The notes: a model not told the origin generated them from the letters alone. A stretch of 47,720 nt of DNA from Acetobacteraceae bacterium (GCA_030041255.1 JASHOF010000167.1:1-47720), one strand, 5' to 3'. Counted from the stretch's first letter, positions 1 through 8,528 are shown. Program-made: numbers and translations.

Positions 1-377
1 ACCACGTGTGAGCACCAAAGTTGAGGAAGACCCCGCCTGCATGAGACGGCGCTGCCGAACCCCCACCATTGGAAACGTCCGGCACATGGAGTCGCGAGAG
101 GAAAACGGTGTGATCGGCAGGCATGGTCTGCAGACCAGCCGGCGTCTTTACCGACTACTGTGACAATCTCAGGCTCCGGCAAACGCCGCTGAAGAGCATC
201 GATGATCCCGACCATGTTCTTGAAATGGAGGCAGTGGTAGAAGGCGCCGCCCTGCGGCGCGGCTGCGTCCGCAAAGTCTGGACTCCATGACACGAGTTCT
301 TCGCCCTCGATCGGCTCCGCCAAATGCCGAGGGCAACCGCCCAGCCTGGTCTCGATTATCGATAATATGCTTGACAT
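1..377 (-). pseudogene. Unrecognised protein fragment, apparently frameshifted, runs off left edge
   Basis: Reading the minus strand from ATG at 377, a protein-like frame runs for about 80 codons (MSSILSIIETRLGG..., then FYHCLHFKNMVGIIDALQRR and a VTVVGKDAG segment). Around 136-142 the sensible frame changes. A second frame then continues LQTMPADHTVFLSRLHVPD and later GGVFLNFGAHTW to the window edge. One extra base, or two missing, would join the two. I do not recognise the family. It is divergent from the ABC operon that starts at 491, so it could belong to the same pathway. A sequencing error would explain the shift equally well as real decay. Confidence 0.35.
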
Positions 378-381
378 TATC
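355..381. promoter_or_regulatory. Palindromic operator candidate upstream of sugar ABC operon
   Basis: ATTATCGATAAT at 355-366 is a perfect 12-base palindrome. The half-site ATTATC recurs at 376-381, so GATAAT (361-366) and that copy form a second inverted pair with a 9-base gap. The last half-site overlaps the -35 hexamer, as expected for a repressor site. The AT-rich patch stands out in a GC-rich region. The GntR-family regulator encoded at 4873-5625 is the obvious candidate ligand. That link is an inference. Confidence 0.5.
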
Positions 382-400
382 TCAGCCGGGAGTTTACTGT
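371..400 (+). promoter_or_regulatory. Candidate sigma-70 promoter of the sugar ABC operon
   Basis: TTGACA at 371-376 is a consensus -35 element. TACTGT at 395-400, 18 bases downstream, keeps the three most conserved -10 positions. The promoter lies about 90 bases before the binding-protein start at 491 and overlaps the operator candidate at 355-381. Confidence 0.5.
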
Positions 401-490
401 TGCTGGCTTCTGGCACCGCTGGCGCAAGATGTAGTCAAGCCGGTGCATCAGGGATCATCCTGCAACCAACGAACCTGAGGAGGAACCGGA

Positions 491-1561
491 ATGAGAATGA
501 TGCCAACGGTCCGTTCGCGCGTGTCTCTTGCTGCGCTTGCGGTCGCTTTCGGCATGATGCTCGGCCATGGGCCGGCAGCGCAGGCGCAAGGCCGGCAACT
601 GGTGATCGGCGCCTCGGTACCCTATCTGAACGATCCCTCCTGGGTGATGATCACCAACTATGCGCAGTATGTCGCCAAGATTCTCAACATACAGCTGGAA
701 GTCATCGATGCCGGCGGCAGAGAGGACAAGCAGCTCGCCGACGTGCAATCGCTGATCTCGCGTCACGTGGACGCGCTGATCTTCGTGCCGGTGTCGAACG
801 CCGATGCCCGCTCGATCATCGAGTTGGCCGACCGCGCCAAGATGCCGATCGTCGTCGCCGACCGGTACCCCGGCTTTCCGGCCCAGAATTCGTACGCACC
901 GTACCTCACCTTCATCGGGCCCGACAACGTCGCCGCCGGCCGCGCCGTCGCCAATTACCTGTTCGCGCACGGCGTGAAGAACCTCGTCGCGATCGGTGGC
1001 ACGCCGGGTGATCCCAACAACCAGACACGCGTCAAGGGCCTGCACGAGGCGCTCGCCGCCTGGTCGGGCAAGGGCGTCAAGCTCGTGCAGTATGTCGGCG
1101 CCCTCGAATCGGAGGAGAACGGCTACTCCGCCATGCTCAACCTCTTGTCCGCGCATCCGAGCGGCACGATCGACGGCCTGTGGTGCTATAATGATGCGCT
1201 CTGCCTTGGTGCCTATCGGGCTATCAAGCAGTCCGGACGCGACAAGGAAATCAAGATCGGCGCCATGGACCTCGACAAGCAGGCCCTGGCCCTGGTCAAC
1301 GGCCACAACAACTACATCTATGATTTCGGCGGCCATTGGGTAGAGCTCGGTTTTGCCGAGATGCTCGCCTATGACTACCTGCACGGCCATCCGCCGCTGG
1401 CTCAGTTTTCGCAGATCGAGGACATCGGCGTCGACGCAGCGGGATTCGATCAGTTCAAGAAGGACTATCTCGACCAGGAACCGCCCATCGATATCAAGCA
1501 GTACATGCTGACGTTCAATCCGAACACCAAGACCCAGGTCCCCTCCTTGGAGCTGAAGTAA
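491..1561 (+). CDS. Sugar ABC transporter periplasmic substrate-binding protein
   Basis: This 356-residue protein has an N-terminal signal peptide (hydrophobic stretch ending near AAQAQG, residues 10-35). A type I periplasmic binding fold of the RbsB/XylF kind (Peripla_BP_4) follows: the mature start LVIGASVPYLNDPSW, then DALIFVPVSNADA, a FIGPDN segment, and GGTPGDPNNQTRVKGLHEAL. It should deliver a sugar or sugar-like ligand to the permease and ATPase encoded next. The ligand cannot be read from the sequence. AGGAGG sits about 8 bases before the ATG. A hairpin follows the stop, consistent with higher expression of the binding protein than of the membrane components. Confidence 0.88.
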   Translation: MRMMPTVRSRVSLAALAVAFGMMLGHGPAAQAQGRQLVIGASVPYLNDPSWVMITNYAQYVAKILNIQLEVIDAGGREDKQLADVQSLISRHVDALIFVPVSNADARSIIELADRAKMPIVVADRYPGFPAQNSYAPYLTFIGPDNVAAGRAVANYLFAHGVKNLVAIGGTPGDPNNQTRVKGLHEALAAWSGKGVKLVQYVGALESEENGYSAMLNLLSAHPSGTIDGLWCYNDALCLGAYRAIKQSGRDKEIKIGAMDLDKQALALVNGHNNYIYDFGGHWVELGFAEMLAYDYLHGHPPLAQFSQIEDIGVDAAGFDQFKKDYLDQEPPIDIKQYMLTFNPNTKTQVPSLELK

Positions 1562-1579
1562 CCAACAGAGCGGGTCGCG

Positions 1580-1593
1580 GCCGATCGATCGGC
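1580..1593 (+). other. Palindromic hairpin between binding-protein and permease genes
   Basis: GCCGATCGATCGGC is a perfect 14-base palindrome lying 19 bases after the binding-protein stop and before the permease start. It has no T-run. Hairpins here often stabilise the upstream mRNA or partly terminate transcription in ABC operons. That role is inferred from position. Confidence 0.35.
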
Positions 1594-1640
1594 AAGCGAC
1601 TCGCTCCCTATTCTCGAGCGTGATTTTCGGACCCGACGCG

Positions 1641-2639
1641 ATGCTTGAGAGCGCCGAAACGCCTTCAAGAATGGAGATCGACGTAGTCGATGTTGCGGCA
1701 CGGCCGCGGCTGAATGCGTGGGAGCGGCTGACGCCGTACATCGCCTACGCAGCTCTCGTCACCCTGATCGTCGTGTTTGGAGTGCTGGCGCCGAAGCTTT
1801 TCCTGACCGAACGCAATTTCGGGGTCATCCTCCAGAACAGTGCCGTTCAGTGCGTTGTCGCGATCGGCATGACATTTGTGATCATCATCGGAAGCATCGA
1901 CCTCTCGGTCGGTTCGGTCATGGCGCTGGTGGGAATCGTTGCTGCGCTCGCGAGCACGGTGGTGGGCGGTGCGATGGCATTCTTCCTGACCCCTGCCATC
2001 GGGGCAGTCCTCGGCCTCGTCAACGGTGCGGTGTTCGTCTACGGATACATACCCTCGTTCATCGTCACCCTCGGAATGCTGTCGATCGCGCGCGGTTTCA
2101 CGATCATCGTCAGCGGCGGGTTCCCGATCGACATTCCGCCGACCGGCCTGTTCCCGGCCGTCGGGATCGCTCCGGTACCGATCCTTATCGTTGTCGGCGT
2201 TGCTGTGGTGGCGTCGTTCGTTTTGCTCAAGACCGCCTTCGGACGCTATACGATTGCGGTCGGGGGTGACGAGGACAAGGCCCGAATGCTCGGCCTGCCG
2301 GTCGATCGTCTGAAGCTCGTAATCTTCACTCTTTCCGGAGCGCTCGCCGGCCTCGGAGGCGGCATCCTGACCGCCGAGGTCGGCGCTGGAAGCCCGACCA
2401 TGGGCATCGGATTCGAGCTGACAGCGATTTCGGCCGTGGTGATTGGCGGCACGCCGCTGACCGGTGGTGCCGGTTCGATTCTTGGCACCGTCGTCGGGAG
2501 CCTGGTCATGAGTACGCTCGCCAACGGTATGATCATCCTTGGCATCCCGACCAACGTACAAATCGTGCTGACCGGTGTGGTACTCGTAGGTGCTGTCCTG
2601 CTGTCGATCCAGCGCAGCAAAATTCATATCATGAAGTAG
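1641..2639 (+). CDS. Sugar ABC transporter permease (RbsC-like, BPD_transp_2)
   Basis: The protein is about 332 residues with many hydrophobic segments, starting with PYIAYAALVTLIVVFGVLAP. It carries the RbsC-family hallmark IIGSIDLSVGSVMALVG, a glycine-rich ALAGLGGGILTAE region and the AISAVVIGGTPLTGGAGS loop that contacts the ATPase. It is the inner-membrane channel for the ligand bound by the 491-1561 product. No strong Shine-Dalgarno marks the start. The frame opens at GTG 1620, with ATGs at 1641 and 1671. I chose 1641, but 1671 is also possible. Ten bases separate it from the ATPase gene. Confidence 0.87.
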   Translation: MLESAETPSRMEIDVVDVAARPRLNAWERLTPYIAYAALVTLIVVFGVLAPKLFLTERNFGVILQNSAVQCVVAIGMTFVIIIGSIDLSVGSVMALVGIVAALASTVVGGAMAFFLTPAIGAVLGLVNGAVFVYGYIPSFIVTLGMLSIARGFTIIVSGGFPIDIPPTGLFPAVGIAPVPILIVVGVAVVASFVLLKTAFGRYTIAVGGDEDKARMLGLPVDRLKLVIFTLSGALAGLGGGILTAEVGAGSPTMGIGFELTAISAVVIGGTPLTGGAGSILGTVVGSLVMSTLANGMIILGIPTNVQIVLTGVVLVGAVLLSIQRSKIHIMK

Positions 2640-2649
2640 CGAGGGGAGT

Positions 2650-3480
2650 ATGGCAGCAGAGGATCCTCTCGTTTCAGCCGGGAACGGCCGGATATCGCCT
2701 GCCAGGGGAGGCGATGCGACGCCGGTGCCGTTCCTGGAGATCGGGGGGCTTGGCAAGCGGTTCGGCAGCGTTCAGGCTCTCTCGGACATCAATCTCGACA
2801 TCTATTGCGGAGAGGTGCTGGGCCTTCTCGGCGACAACGGTGCCGGGAAGTCGACGCTGGTCAAGTGTATCTCCGGCGTCCATCGGCCGACCGTCGGCAC
2901 GATTCGCTGCGAATCCAGGGAAGTCATCATTTCCTCGCCGGTTGTCGCCCGTTCACTCGGCATCGAGACCGTCTTCCAGGACCTTGCCCTCATTCCGAAT
3001 CTCGACGCTGCGGCGAATCTCTTCATCGGTCGCGAACTGAGCTGGGGGCCCTTCAGAGGTTTGCTGCGCGTGATGCGCGACCGCGCCATGGAGGAAGACC
3101 TTCGCCAGTGTCTGCAACAGCTCGATATCCACATCCCTGCAGGGCGGATGCGTGTCGATAGCTTTTCAGGCGGCCAGCGGCAGGCCATAGCTATTGCCCG
3201 TGCCGTCCGCTGGAAGGCCAAGCTCGTGATCCTCGACGAGCCGACTGCTGCGCTGAGTGTGCCCGAACAACGCAAGGTTCTGAGCCTGACGCGTCAACTG
3301 GCATCCGACAGAATCGCCGTCATCTACATCACCCACAATCTCCTGGACGTCCTCGCCGTCACGGATCGCATCGCCATTCTTCATCGCGGCAAAAAGGCTG
3401 CTGAACTTCGAACCAAAGAAACGAATGAGCATGAAATCGTATCGGCGATCATGGGCACGGCAGGCAAGTCTTCCTCATGA
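2650..3480 (+). CDS. Sugar ABC transporter ATP-binding protein
   Basis: This 276-residue protein is a single ABC ATPase domain: Walker A GDNGAGKST, signature SGGQRQ, Walker B LVILDEPTAALS and H-loop YITHN. Classical RbsA/XylG proteins contain two such domains in about 500 residues. Here there is only one, as in the FrcA type, so two copies of this protein should energise the permease. A roughly 25-residue polar N-terminal extension precedes the domain. GAGGGG lies just before the ATG. Confidence 0.88.
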   Translation: MAAEDPLVSAGNGRISPARGGDATPVPFLEIGGLGKRFGSVQALSDINLDIYCGEVLGLLGDNGAGKSTLVKCISGVHRPTVGTIRCESREVIISSPVVARSLGIETVFQDLALIPNLDAAANLFIGRELSWGPFRGLLRVMRDRAMEEDLRQCLQQLDIHIPAGRMRVDSFSGGQRQAIAIARAVRWKAKLVILDEPTAALSVPEQRKVLSLTRQLASDRIAVIYITHNLLDVLAVTDRIAILHRGKKAAELRTKETNEHEIVSAIMGTAGKSSS

Positions 3481-3508
3481 ACGCGAATAGCAGACCTGGA
3501 GTTTCCCG

Positions 3509-4762
3509 ATGACGAATGCGGACCTTCCCGTACCCGCCTATGCCCGCAACATGCGCCTGATCGGATTCACCGACCAGGGCGGCCGCCCAGACGGCAACCA
3601 GATCATGGTGCATCGCGGCTATGCCTATGTAGGTCACATGTATTCCCAGGGCCTCAGTGTCATCGACGTGAGCGACCCGCGGAACCCCCGTACGGTGAAC
3701 TACATTGCGGCCCCTCGCCATACCTGGAACATCCATCTTCAGGCCCACGACGACCTGCTGCTGGTGGTCAACGGCAGGGACATGAAGGCCCTTCCGGCGT
3801 TCGCCGACGACAAGAGCTACTACAAGGGAAAATCGACCGGCTTCGCGGCCGCGACTATGGAGACCCGTACATGGACAGCGGGGATGAGCGTCTGGGACAT
3901 CTCGCGGCCGGAACAGCCGCGCCAGATCGGCTTCATGCCTGTCGACGGCGTCGGCCTGCATCGCATCTGGTATGTCGGAGGCCGCTGGGCTTATGCGTCC
4001 GCGTTGCTGGATGGGTTCACGGATTATATTCTGATCACCATAGACGTCAGCGATCCTACCAAGCCGACACTGGCCGGCCGGTTCTGGCTGCCCGGAATGA
4101 ATCGCGCTGCTGGCGAGGAACCGGCATGGCCCCTGGAATTTGGCCGCTACGGCCTGCACCATCCCATTGTGCAGGGAGACATCGCCTATTGCAGTTGGCG
4201 GGATGGATGTCTGGTGATCGTCGATGTCACGGACCGAAGCCGTCCCAGGTTGATCGCACACAGGAACTGGGCGCCACCTTTCGGGGGAGGAACGCATAAC
4301 GCGCTGCCGCTGCCGGATCGAAAGCTCCTCATCGTGGTCGACGAAGCGGTTCTCGATCATCAGGAGGACGGCGACAAACCGATTTGGGTCTTCGACAATC
4401 GCGACCCCAGGAATCCAATCAGTATCGCTACCTTTCCGACCCCGACGGACGCCGACTACAAGTCGAAAGAGGGGCACTTCGGGCCCCACAATATCCACGA
4501 AAACCGACCCGGGAGCTTCGTCAGTTCAGGGCTCATCTTTGCGACCTATCAAAACGCCGGCGTCCGGGTGTTCGATATCCGCAACCAGTATGCACCGGTG
4601 GAAGTTGGCGCCCTCGTTCCACCGCCACCCGCCCGGATGATGGATCAGAAGTGGCACCGCGAGCCGGTGATCCAGATGTGCGACGTATTCGTGGACAGCA
4701 ATGGCCTCGTTTTTACCACCGACCACCATGCCGGACTATGTGTCATGGAGTTCGACGGCTGA
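3509..4762 (+). CDS. LVIVD repeat beta-propeller protein
   Basis: This 417-residue protein carries repeated short blades of the LVIVD type: GLSVIDVSDPRNPRTV, GMSVWDISRPEQPRQIG, ILITIDVSDPTKP, CLVIVDVTDRSRPRLI, IWVFDNRDPRNP and GVRVFDIRNQYAP. It should fold as a beta-propeller. No signal peptide or catalytic motif is evident, so it may be cytoplasmic. The gene is 28 bases after the ATPase gene with CTGGAG as ribosome site, so it is probably the fourth gene of the operon. Its role is unknown. A sugar-processing enzyme or scaffold for the imported compound is plausible from context only. Confidence 0.8.
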   Translation: MTNADLPVPAYARNMRLIGFTDQGGRPDGNQIMVHRGYAYVGHMYSQGLSVIDVSDPRNPRTVNYIAAPRHTWNIHLQAHDDLLLVVNGRDMKALPAFADDKSYYKGKSTGFAAATMETRTWTAGMSVWDISRPEQPRQIGFMPVDGVGLHRIWYVGGRWAYASALLDGFTDYILITIDVSDPTKPTLAGRFWLPGMNRAAGEEPAWPLEFGRYGLHHPIVQGDIAYCSWRDGCLVIVDVTDRSRPRLIAHRNWAPPFGGGTHNALPLPDRKLLIVVDEAVLDHQEDGDKPIWVFDNRDPRNPISIATFPTPTDADYKSKEGHFGPHNIHENRPGSFVSSGLIFATYQNAGVRVFDIRNQYAPVEVGALVPPPPARMMDQKWHREPVIQMCDVFVDSNGLVFTTDHHAGLCVMEFDG

Positions 4763-4872
4763 TGATCCATGGAACGGGAGATTCGGACCGCTACAGCGGA
4801 GAGGCGGGAAGGCATGGCGGCATCGGCGCCCGGAACCGGCCGGCGCGATAAGGCCTGTCCCCCGATAAATGC

Positions 4873-5625
4873 ATGGAAAAATTGCTCGAACCGTCGAAGG
4901 TCGCACGCTCTGCAAGGAGTGGCCGCGGGTCGTTGCTGCCGGAAGCCGATGCGCTGAAAGTAGTAATCTCGACTCTCGAAGAGGACATTGTTTTGGGCAG
5001 GCTGCATCCCCGGGAGCGGCTGATCGAAGATGACCTCATCGCGAGATTCAATGTCAAACGTCATGTCGTGCGGACTGCGCTAGCCGAACTGGAACGCATG
5101 GGGATCGTCGAGCGGATTCCGAACCGGGGCGCTCTCGTCCGGATCTACGGCGCCGATGAAATCGATCAACTTTATGTGCTCAGGAATCTCTTGGAAACCC
5201 AGGCTGCCCGCCTCATTCCCCTGCCCCTGCCCGACACCGATCTTGCCGACCTCAAGCGGGTGCAGGCGGTTCACGATGCGGCCGTGGATGCGCACGATCT
5301 AGGGCGCGTTTTCCACGCCAACGTGACCTTTCACCGCACCTTGTTCGCGAAGGCCGGCAACCCGTACCTTGTCGGTGCAATCAACGACTTTGCCTTGCGG
5401 ACCCACGGAATCCGTTTCTACTGTCTTGCGTACCCCGGTTATCTGGCGGCAGCGCGGCGCGAGCACTGGGAGATGATCCGCGCAATCGAAGCCTGCGATC
5501 GGCGAACCCTGGTAGCTTTGTGCAGGAGGCACCTTCGTGCTTCGCGAAGATGCTACGAACGCGCAATCGGCGTCAATCGCGTGCCAGTCCGCGATCGCCC
5601 GAGGCGGAATCGTCGGAAGGCGTGA
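4873..5625 (+). CDS. GntR family transcriptional regulator, FCD (FadR-like) domain
   Basis: This 250-residue protein has an N-terminal winged helix of GntR type (residues about 30-95: ILGRLHPRERLIEDDLIARFNV-like, then VRTALAELERMGIVERIPNRGALVR). An all-helical FCD ligand domain follows (IDQLYVLRNLLETQAARL; FHRTLFAKAGNPYL; EHWEMIRAIEACD). FCD regulators usually repress an adjacent catabolic or transport operon until a carboxylate or sugar-acid ligand binds. It follows the ABC operon by 110 bases and is probably co-transcribed or separately started. The palindrome at 355-366 is the best operator candidate. Confidence 0.88.
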   Translation: MEKLLEPSKVARSARSGRGSLLPEADALKVVISTLEEDIVLGRLHPRERLIEDDLIARFNVKRHVVRTALAELERMGIVERIPNRGALVRIYGADEIDQLYVLRNLLETQAARLIPLPLPDTDLADLKRVQAVHDAAVDAHDLGRVFHANVTFHRTLFAKAGNPYLVGAINDFALRTHGIRFYCLAYPGYLAAARREHWEMIRAIEACDRRTLVALCRRHLRASRRCYERAIGVNRVPVRDRPRRNRRKA

Positions 5626-5650
5626 ATCGCGGGCTCGAATAAACCGCGCG

Positions 5651-5685
5651 ACCCGTGTCGGCTGCACAGTCAGCCCGACACGGGT
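5651..5685. terminator. Stem-loop terminator candidate between gntR-type gene and ABC remnant
   Basis: ACCCGTGTCGG (5651-5661) and CCGACACGGGT (5675-5685) form a perfect 11-base stem with a 13-base loop. It lies 25 bases after the regulator stop and directly abuts the end of the minus-strand ABC remnant at 5686, so it may serve both directions. There is no clean T-run; the minus side has GGTTTATT. Confidence 0.6.
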
Positions 5686-5967
5686 CTAGCCAGGCGGGTG
5701 GGCGGCAACAGCCGGGTCGGGGATCGCGGCCGGCAAACTCTGCGTATACTCATGCTGCGGCGCGCGAAATACGGATTCCGCCGGTCCCTCTTCCACCACC
5801 ACGCCCCGTCGTATCACTGCGACGCGGTCACTGACATATCGGATGACTCCGAGATTGTGGCTGACGAAGATGCAGGTCAAGCTAGGCTCGGCGCGAGTCT
5901 GCTTGAACAGGTTGAGCACTTGCAGATGCACGGCGCCAAGGAGGTCGATCGCATGTTGCACTGCCAT
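5686..5967 (-). pseudogene. Remnant of peptide ABC transporter ATPase (OppF/DppD-like C-terminal part)
   Basis: The 93-codon frame reads LQVLNLFKQTRAEPSLTC, then IFVSHNLGVIRYVSDRVAV, VVVEEGPAESVF and a PQHEYTQSLPAAIPDP end. This matches the region from just after Walker B to the C-terminal tail of Opp/Dpp ATPases. Walker A, the signature motif and the N-terminal half are missing. Scattered homology-like pieces continue upstream to about 6060 in other frames. It lacks catalytic elements and partner genes, so I call it a decayed fragment. Confidence 0.7.
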
Positions 5968-6147
5968 GCGTCAGTTGCTGCCACGGTGGATCACCAGCGG
6001 CTCGCCGCTACGGCGCATCAACGGGTACCAGGCGTGAGAGCCGGTCCTTCTTCTCGGCGTGCGGGTGTTACAGGATCGTGGAGGTCCTTCGGCGCCTTGG
6101 TAAGCGCCTCCGTTGCTGGTCGGAAATCAGCGCCGGCACAGATGGCG

Positions 6148-6879
6148 TCAGGTTCGGAGCGGGCGGCGGGAGGCGATCTCGAGAATGAGTTTATGGATCA
6201 TGGCGGCGGTGAAGTCCTGGTCGGTATTCACCTGCACGACGAAGCTGCCGGCGCCGCCGATGACGTAGTCATGGTAGTAACTGACGATGCCGCCGGGTGG
6301 GGCGACATGCGGCACCAGCCAAGGCGGAGGGTTGGCGTGCACGATCGCCAGCCCGTTGACGGTAATGCCGGCCTTGAGCGCGGCGGCGCGAGCGTCGGAG
6401 AGCGGAACGCCGGCGTTGCTGTTGCCGTCACCGCAGACATCGATGATGCGGCGGGTGGCGGTGAAGCCGCTTTCGGCGAGATCCTGGGTAGCAGCGGCGA
6501 TGCCGGAGCCGACGGCGGTACGACCTTCCGCTGAGCGCGGCGCGGCGAGCAACTTGGCGGCGAAGCGCTGCGCCGAGCTCTGGTCGTGGATGACCTGCCA
6601 GCCGATCACGGTTGCGATCTGGTCCGCGCCCGCGAATTCGACGTAGCTCAGTGCGATGGCGCCGATGGCGCCGTGGCGAATAGCCCCGACAACCGCGGGG
6701 CTCTGGATCGCGCTGGCGTAGCCCTGTTTCTCGAGCGCGTACTCGGATGCGGTGATGCTGAGCGACACGTCGGTGACGAGAACGATGGCGGCGTCCACCG
6801 GCTGCCCGGCGGCGAGGGCGGGCACTGCGCGCCCGGGCAGAGTGAGCAAGGCGAGGAGAAAGAGCAGAGCCAGGCGCAT
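6148..6879 (-). CDS. DUF1194 domain, VWA-like secreted protein
   Basis: The protein is about 243 residues when started at ATG 6879, which has GGAG upstream and opens directly into a signal peptide (MRLALLFLLALLTLPG...ALAAG). The mature part begins with a von Willebrand A-like strand and a MIDAS-type DVSLS motif (VLVTDVSLSITASEY). It continues with RTAVGSGIAAA and RRIIDVCGDGNSNAG, typical of DUF1194. These proteins are exported and bind a divalent metal. Their cellular role is not established. It is the last gene of the minus-strand copper cluster, so a periplasmic function there is inferred. Confidence 0.82.
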   Translation of the reverse strand: MRLALLFLLALLTLPGRAVPALAAGQPVDAAIVLVTDVSLSITASEYALEKQGYASAIQSPAVVGAIRHGAIGAIALSYVEFAGADQIATVIGWQVIHDQSSAQRFAAKLLAAPRSAEGRTAVGSGIAAATQDLAESGFTATRRIIDVCGDGNSNAGVPLSDARAAALKAGITVNGLAIVHANPPPWLVPHVAPPGGIVSYYHDYVIGGAGSFVVQVNTDQDFTAAMIHKLILEIASRRPLRT

Positions 6880-6985
6880 GGCCGTGATCTCCGTGCCGTC
6901 TGTCCGCCGGGAGACTCCCGCTTCAGGGGAGGGGCGGTCAATCAAAATCCGCACGACGGATGGCGGAGGCTCTCCGCGAGCACTC

Positions 6986-7351
6986 CTATTGCGCCACAGT
7001 GAAGTTGAAGTTGCCCTCGGTCTTGTGGGTGTCGATCGACGTCGCGTACCAGATCACCTTGTAGGTGCCAGGCGGGAGTCGGGAAAGATCAACGATGAAC
7101 CGCTTGGCATCGCCGGGGGCGAGATGGGCGTCGTTCTTGTCTACCCGGGCGCCATGCGCATTCAATACCTCGATGCTGCTGAAGTGCGGCTCGAGCTCTT
7201 CCGTGAAGTCGATGACGACCTCGGTCGGGGCGGTCTTGAGCGTGCTGCCGACGGGCGGGTTCGTGCCGGTTGGGAAGGCGTGCGCGAGGGCGGCGGCGGG
7301 CGAAGCGAGCAGCAGCGTGGCGGTGACGACGGCAGCGGTTGAACGAAACAT
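6986..7351 (-). CDS. copC: CopC domain periplasmic copper-binding protein
   Basis: This 121-residue protein has a signal peptide ending at ALA, so His of HAFPTG becomes the mature N-terminus, the usual first Cu(II) ligand. The CopC fold is clear: HAFPTGTNPPVGSTLKTAP, VVIDFTEELEPHFSSIEV, LPPGTYKVIWYATSID, then THKTEGNFNFTV. Conserved His residues lie in the last motif. CopC hands copper to CopD for import or sequestration. CopD is encoded at 9335-10303 in the same orientation. Confidence 0.9.
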   Translation of the reverse strand: MFRSTAAVVTATLLLASPAAALAHAFPTGTNPPVGSTLKTAPTEVVIDFTEELEPHFSSIEVLNAHGARVDKNDAHLAPGDAKRFIVDLSRLPPGTYKVIWYATSIDTHKTEGNFNFTVAQ

Positions 7352-7404
7352 GGTGTGCTCCTTGATCCAGAGGTGGGGTGACGGGGCGCTGCGCTGGTCA
7401 GCGC

Positions 7405-8313
7405 CTAACGGAACAGCGGCCGGCCGAGGGTATTGGGGAACATGTCGTCGAAGAAGAAATGCACCTGCAAGATGAAGCCGACATGCGGCCCGGCTGCCTT
7501 GTTGCCCGGGATCAGCGCCTCGATGCCGACCTGATAGGTGTTGCCCATGTAGATGACGCCGGGGGCGATGGTCAGAGTTGTGGGGTACCCGGAGGCTGGT
7601 CCCGCAGCGGGCGAGAACCAGTCAAGCTCGACCAGTGGGATCAGCCGCCCGATAAAGTCCGGAAGAGCGAAATGCTTCACCTCCGACTGCAGGTACGGGA
7701 TGCTGTACTGTAGGGAGAGGCCGCCCGCCCAGAAAAACGGTTGGCCATTATTGTCTTCCGTGGAATTGAGCCGGCGGTCGGGGATGCTGTAGCTCAACTC
7801 GCCGGTGACCGCGAGCGGCCGGAGCGTTCCAATCGGCAGCGCACCCAACCCCTGGCCGATGTAGATCGTCGGCAGGGTCGCGCCGGTCGCATCGCCGCCG
7901 ATATCCTGCGTGGCGCTACCGCCGCCGATCTCGCTCATGACGCCGAGCGAGATGACGGTCTCGCTATCCGGAATGGTGATGGACTGCCACTTGCCGGTGA
8001 ATACCGCGTTCTCGAACCCGGTGACGTTCTTCATCCCGGGTTGGTGCAGGATATCCCAACCCTGGTTGTAGATCAGGGCGGTGTCGGGCGTGATCGTCTT
8101 GTCGTATTCCCATTGGAATTGATAGGTGGTCTGGCCATCCGGACCCGGCGCATAAATAAACTGCGGCAGAGTCGCCTCGTCGCCGACGCCGGGATCGTCA
8201 AAGGTGAGAGTGACGGGAAACACGCGCGCCCCGACCACCACGTGGGCGAAGGCCGGGCTGCAGGAGAGGAGGAGCCAGCATGCGAGCGTGGCTGCATATT
8301 TCGTGTGCTTCAT
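7405..8313 (-). CDS. Putative outer-membrane beta-barrel protein of copper cluster
   Basis: The 302-residue protein starts at ATG 8313, with GGAGAA upstream and a direct lead into a signal peptide (MKHTKYAATLACWLLLSCSPAFAH). The mature protein has alternating strands rich in aromatic residues and glycine (TTYQFQWEYDKTI, GELSYSIPDRRL, YQVGIEALIPG) and ends in a strand-like HVGFILQVHFFFDD near LFR. This pattern resembles phenol MetA-type or transporter-like barrels. I cannot name the family confidently. The 215 bases between it and the PCuAC gene hold nothing I recognise. Confidence 0.65.
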   Translation of the reverse strand: MKHTKYAATLACWLLLSCSPAFAHVVVGARVFPVTLTFDDPGVGDEATLPQFIYAPGPDGQTTYQFQWEYDKTITPDTALIYNQGWDILHQPGMKNVTGFENAVFTGKWQSITIPDSETVISLGVMSEIGGGSATQDIGGDATGATLPTIYIGQGLGALPIGTLRPLAVTGELSYSIPDRRLNSTEDNNGQPFFWAGGLSLQYSIPYLQSEVKHFALPDFIGRLIPLVELDWFSPAAGPASGYPTTLTIAPGVIYMGNTYQVGIEALIPGNKAAGPHVGFILQVHFFFDDMFPNTLGRPLFR

Positions 8314-8528
8314 CGGGTTCTCCAGGTCAAAGCAGTCGGCCGGGCTGCGCCAGCAAGCCACCCGTTCCGGAATGCGGAAGACGTTCCAGATCCGATGTGG
8401 GCCCGGCGATATCCGGGGCCGTACCGGCAAGCGAGGGGATCAGAAGCCGCGCTTTGCCTCTCCGGCGGCCTGTCCTGACCCATCTTGTTCGCTCCTTTGC
8501 CGATTCCGGTGCGTAGGGGAAACGCGGA

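Noticed and set aside
2471-2482. GGTTCGATTC, resembling a tRNA T-loop
   Set aside because: It lies in the conserved GGTPLTGGAGS region of the permease and no cloverleaf can be built around it.
6148-6534. Plus-strand continuation of a frame across the DUF1194 gene
   Set aside because: The minus strand carries signal peptide, MIDAS motif and ribosome site; the plus frame has none.
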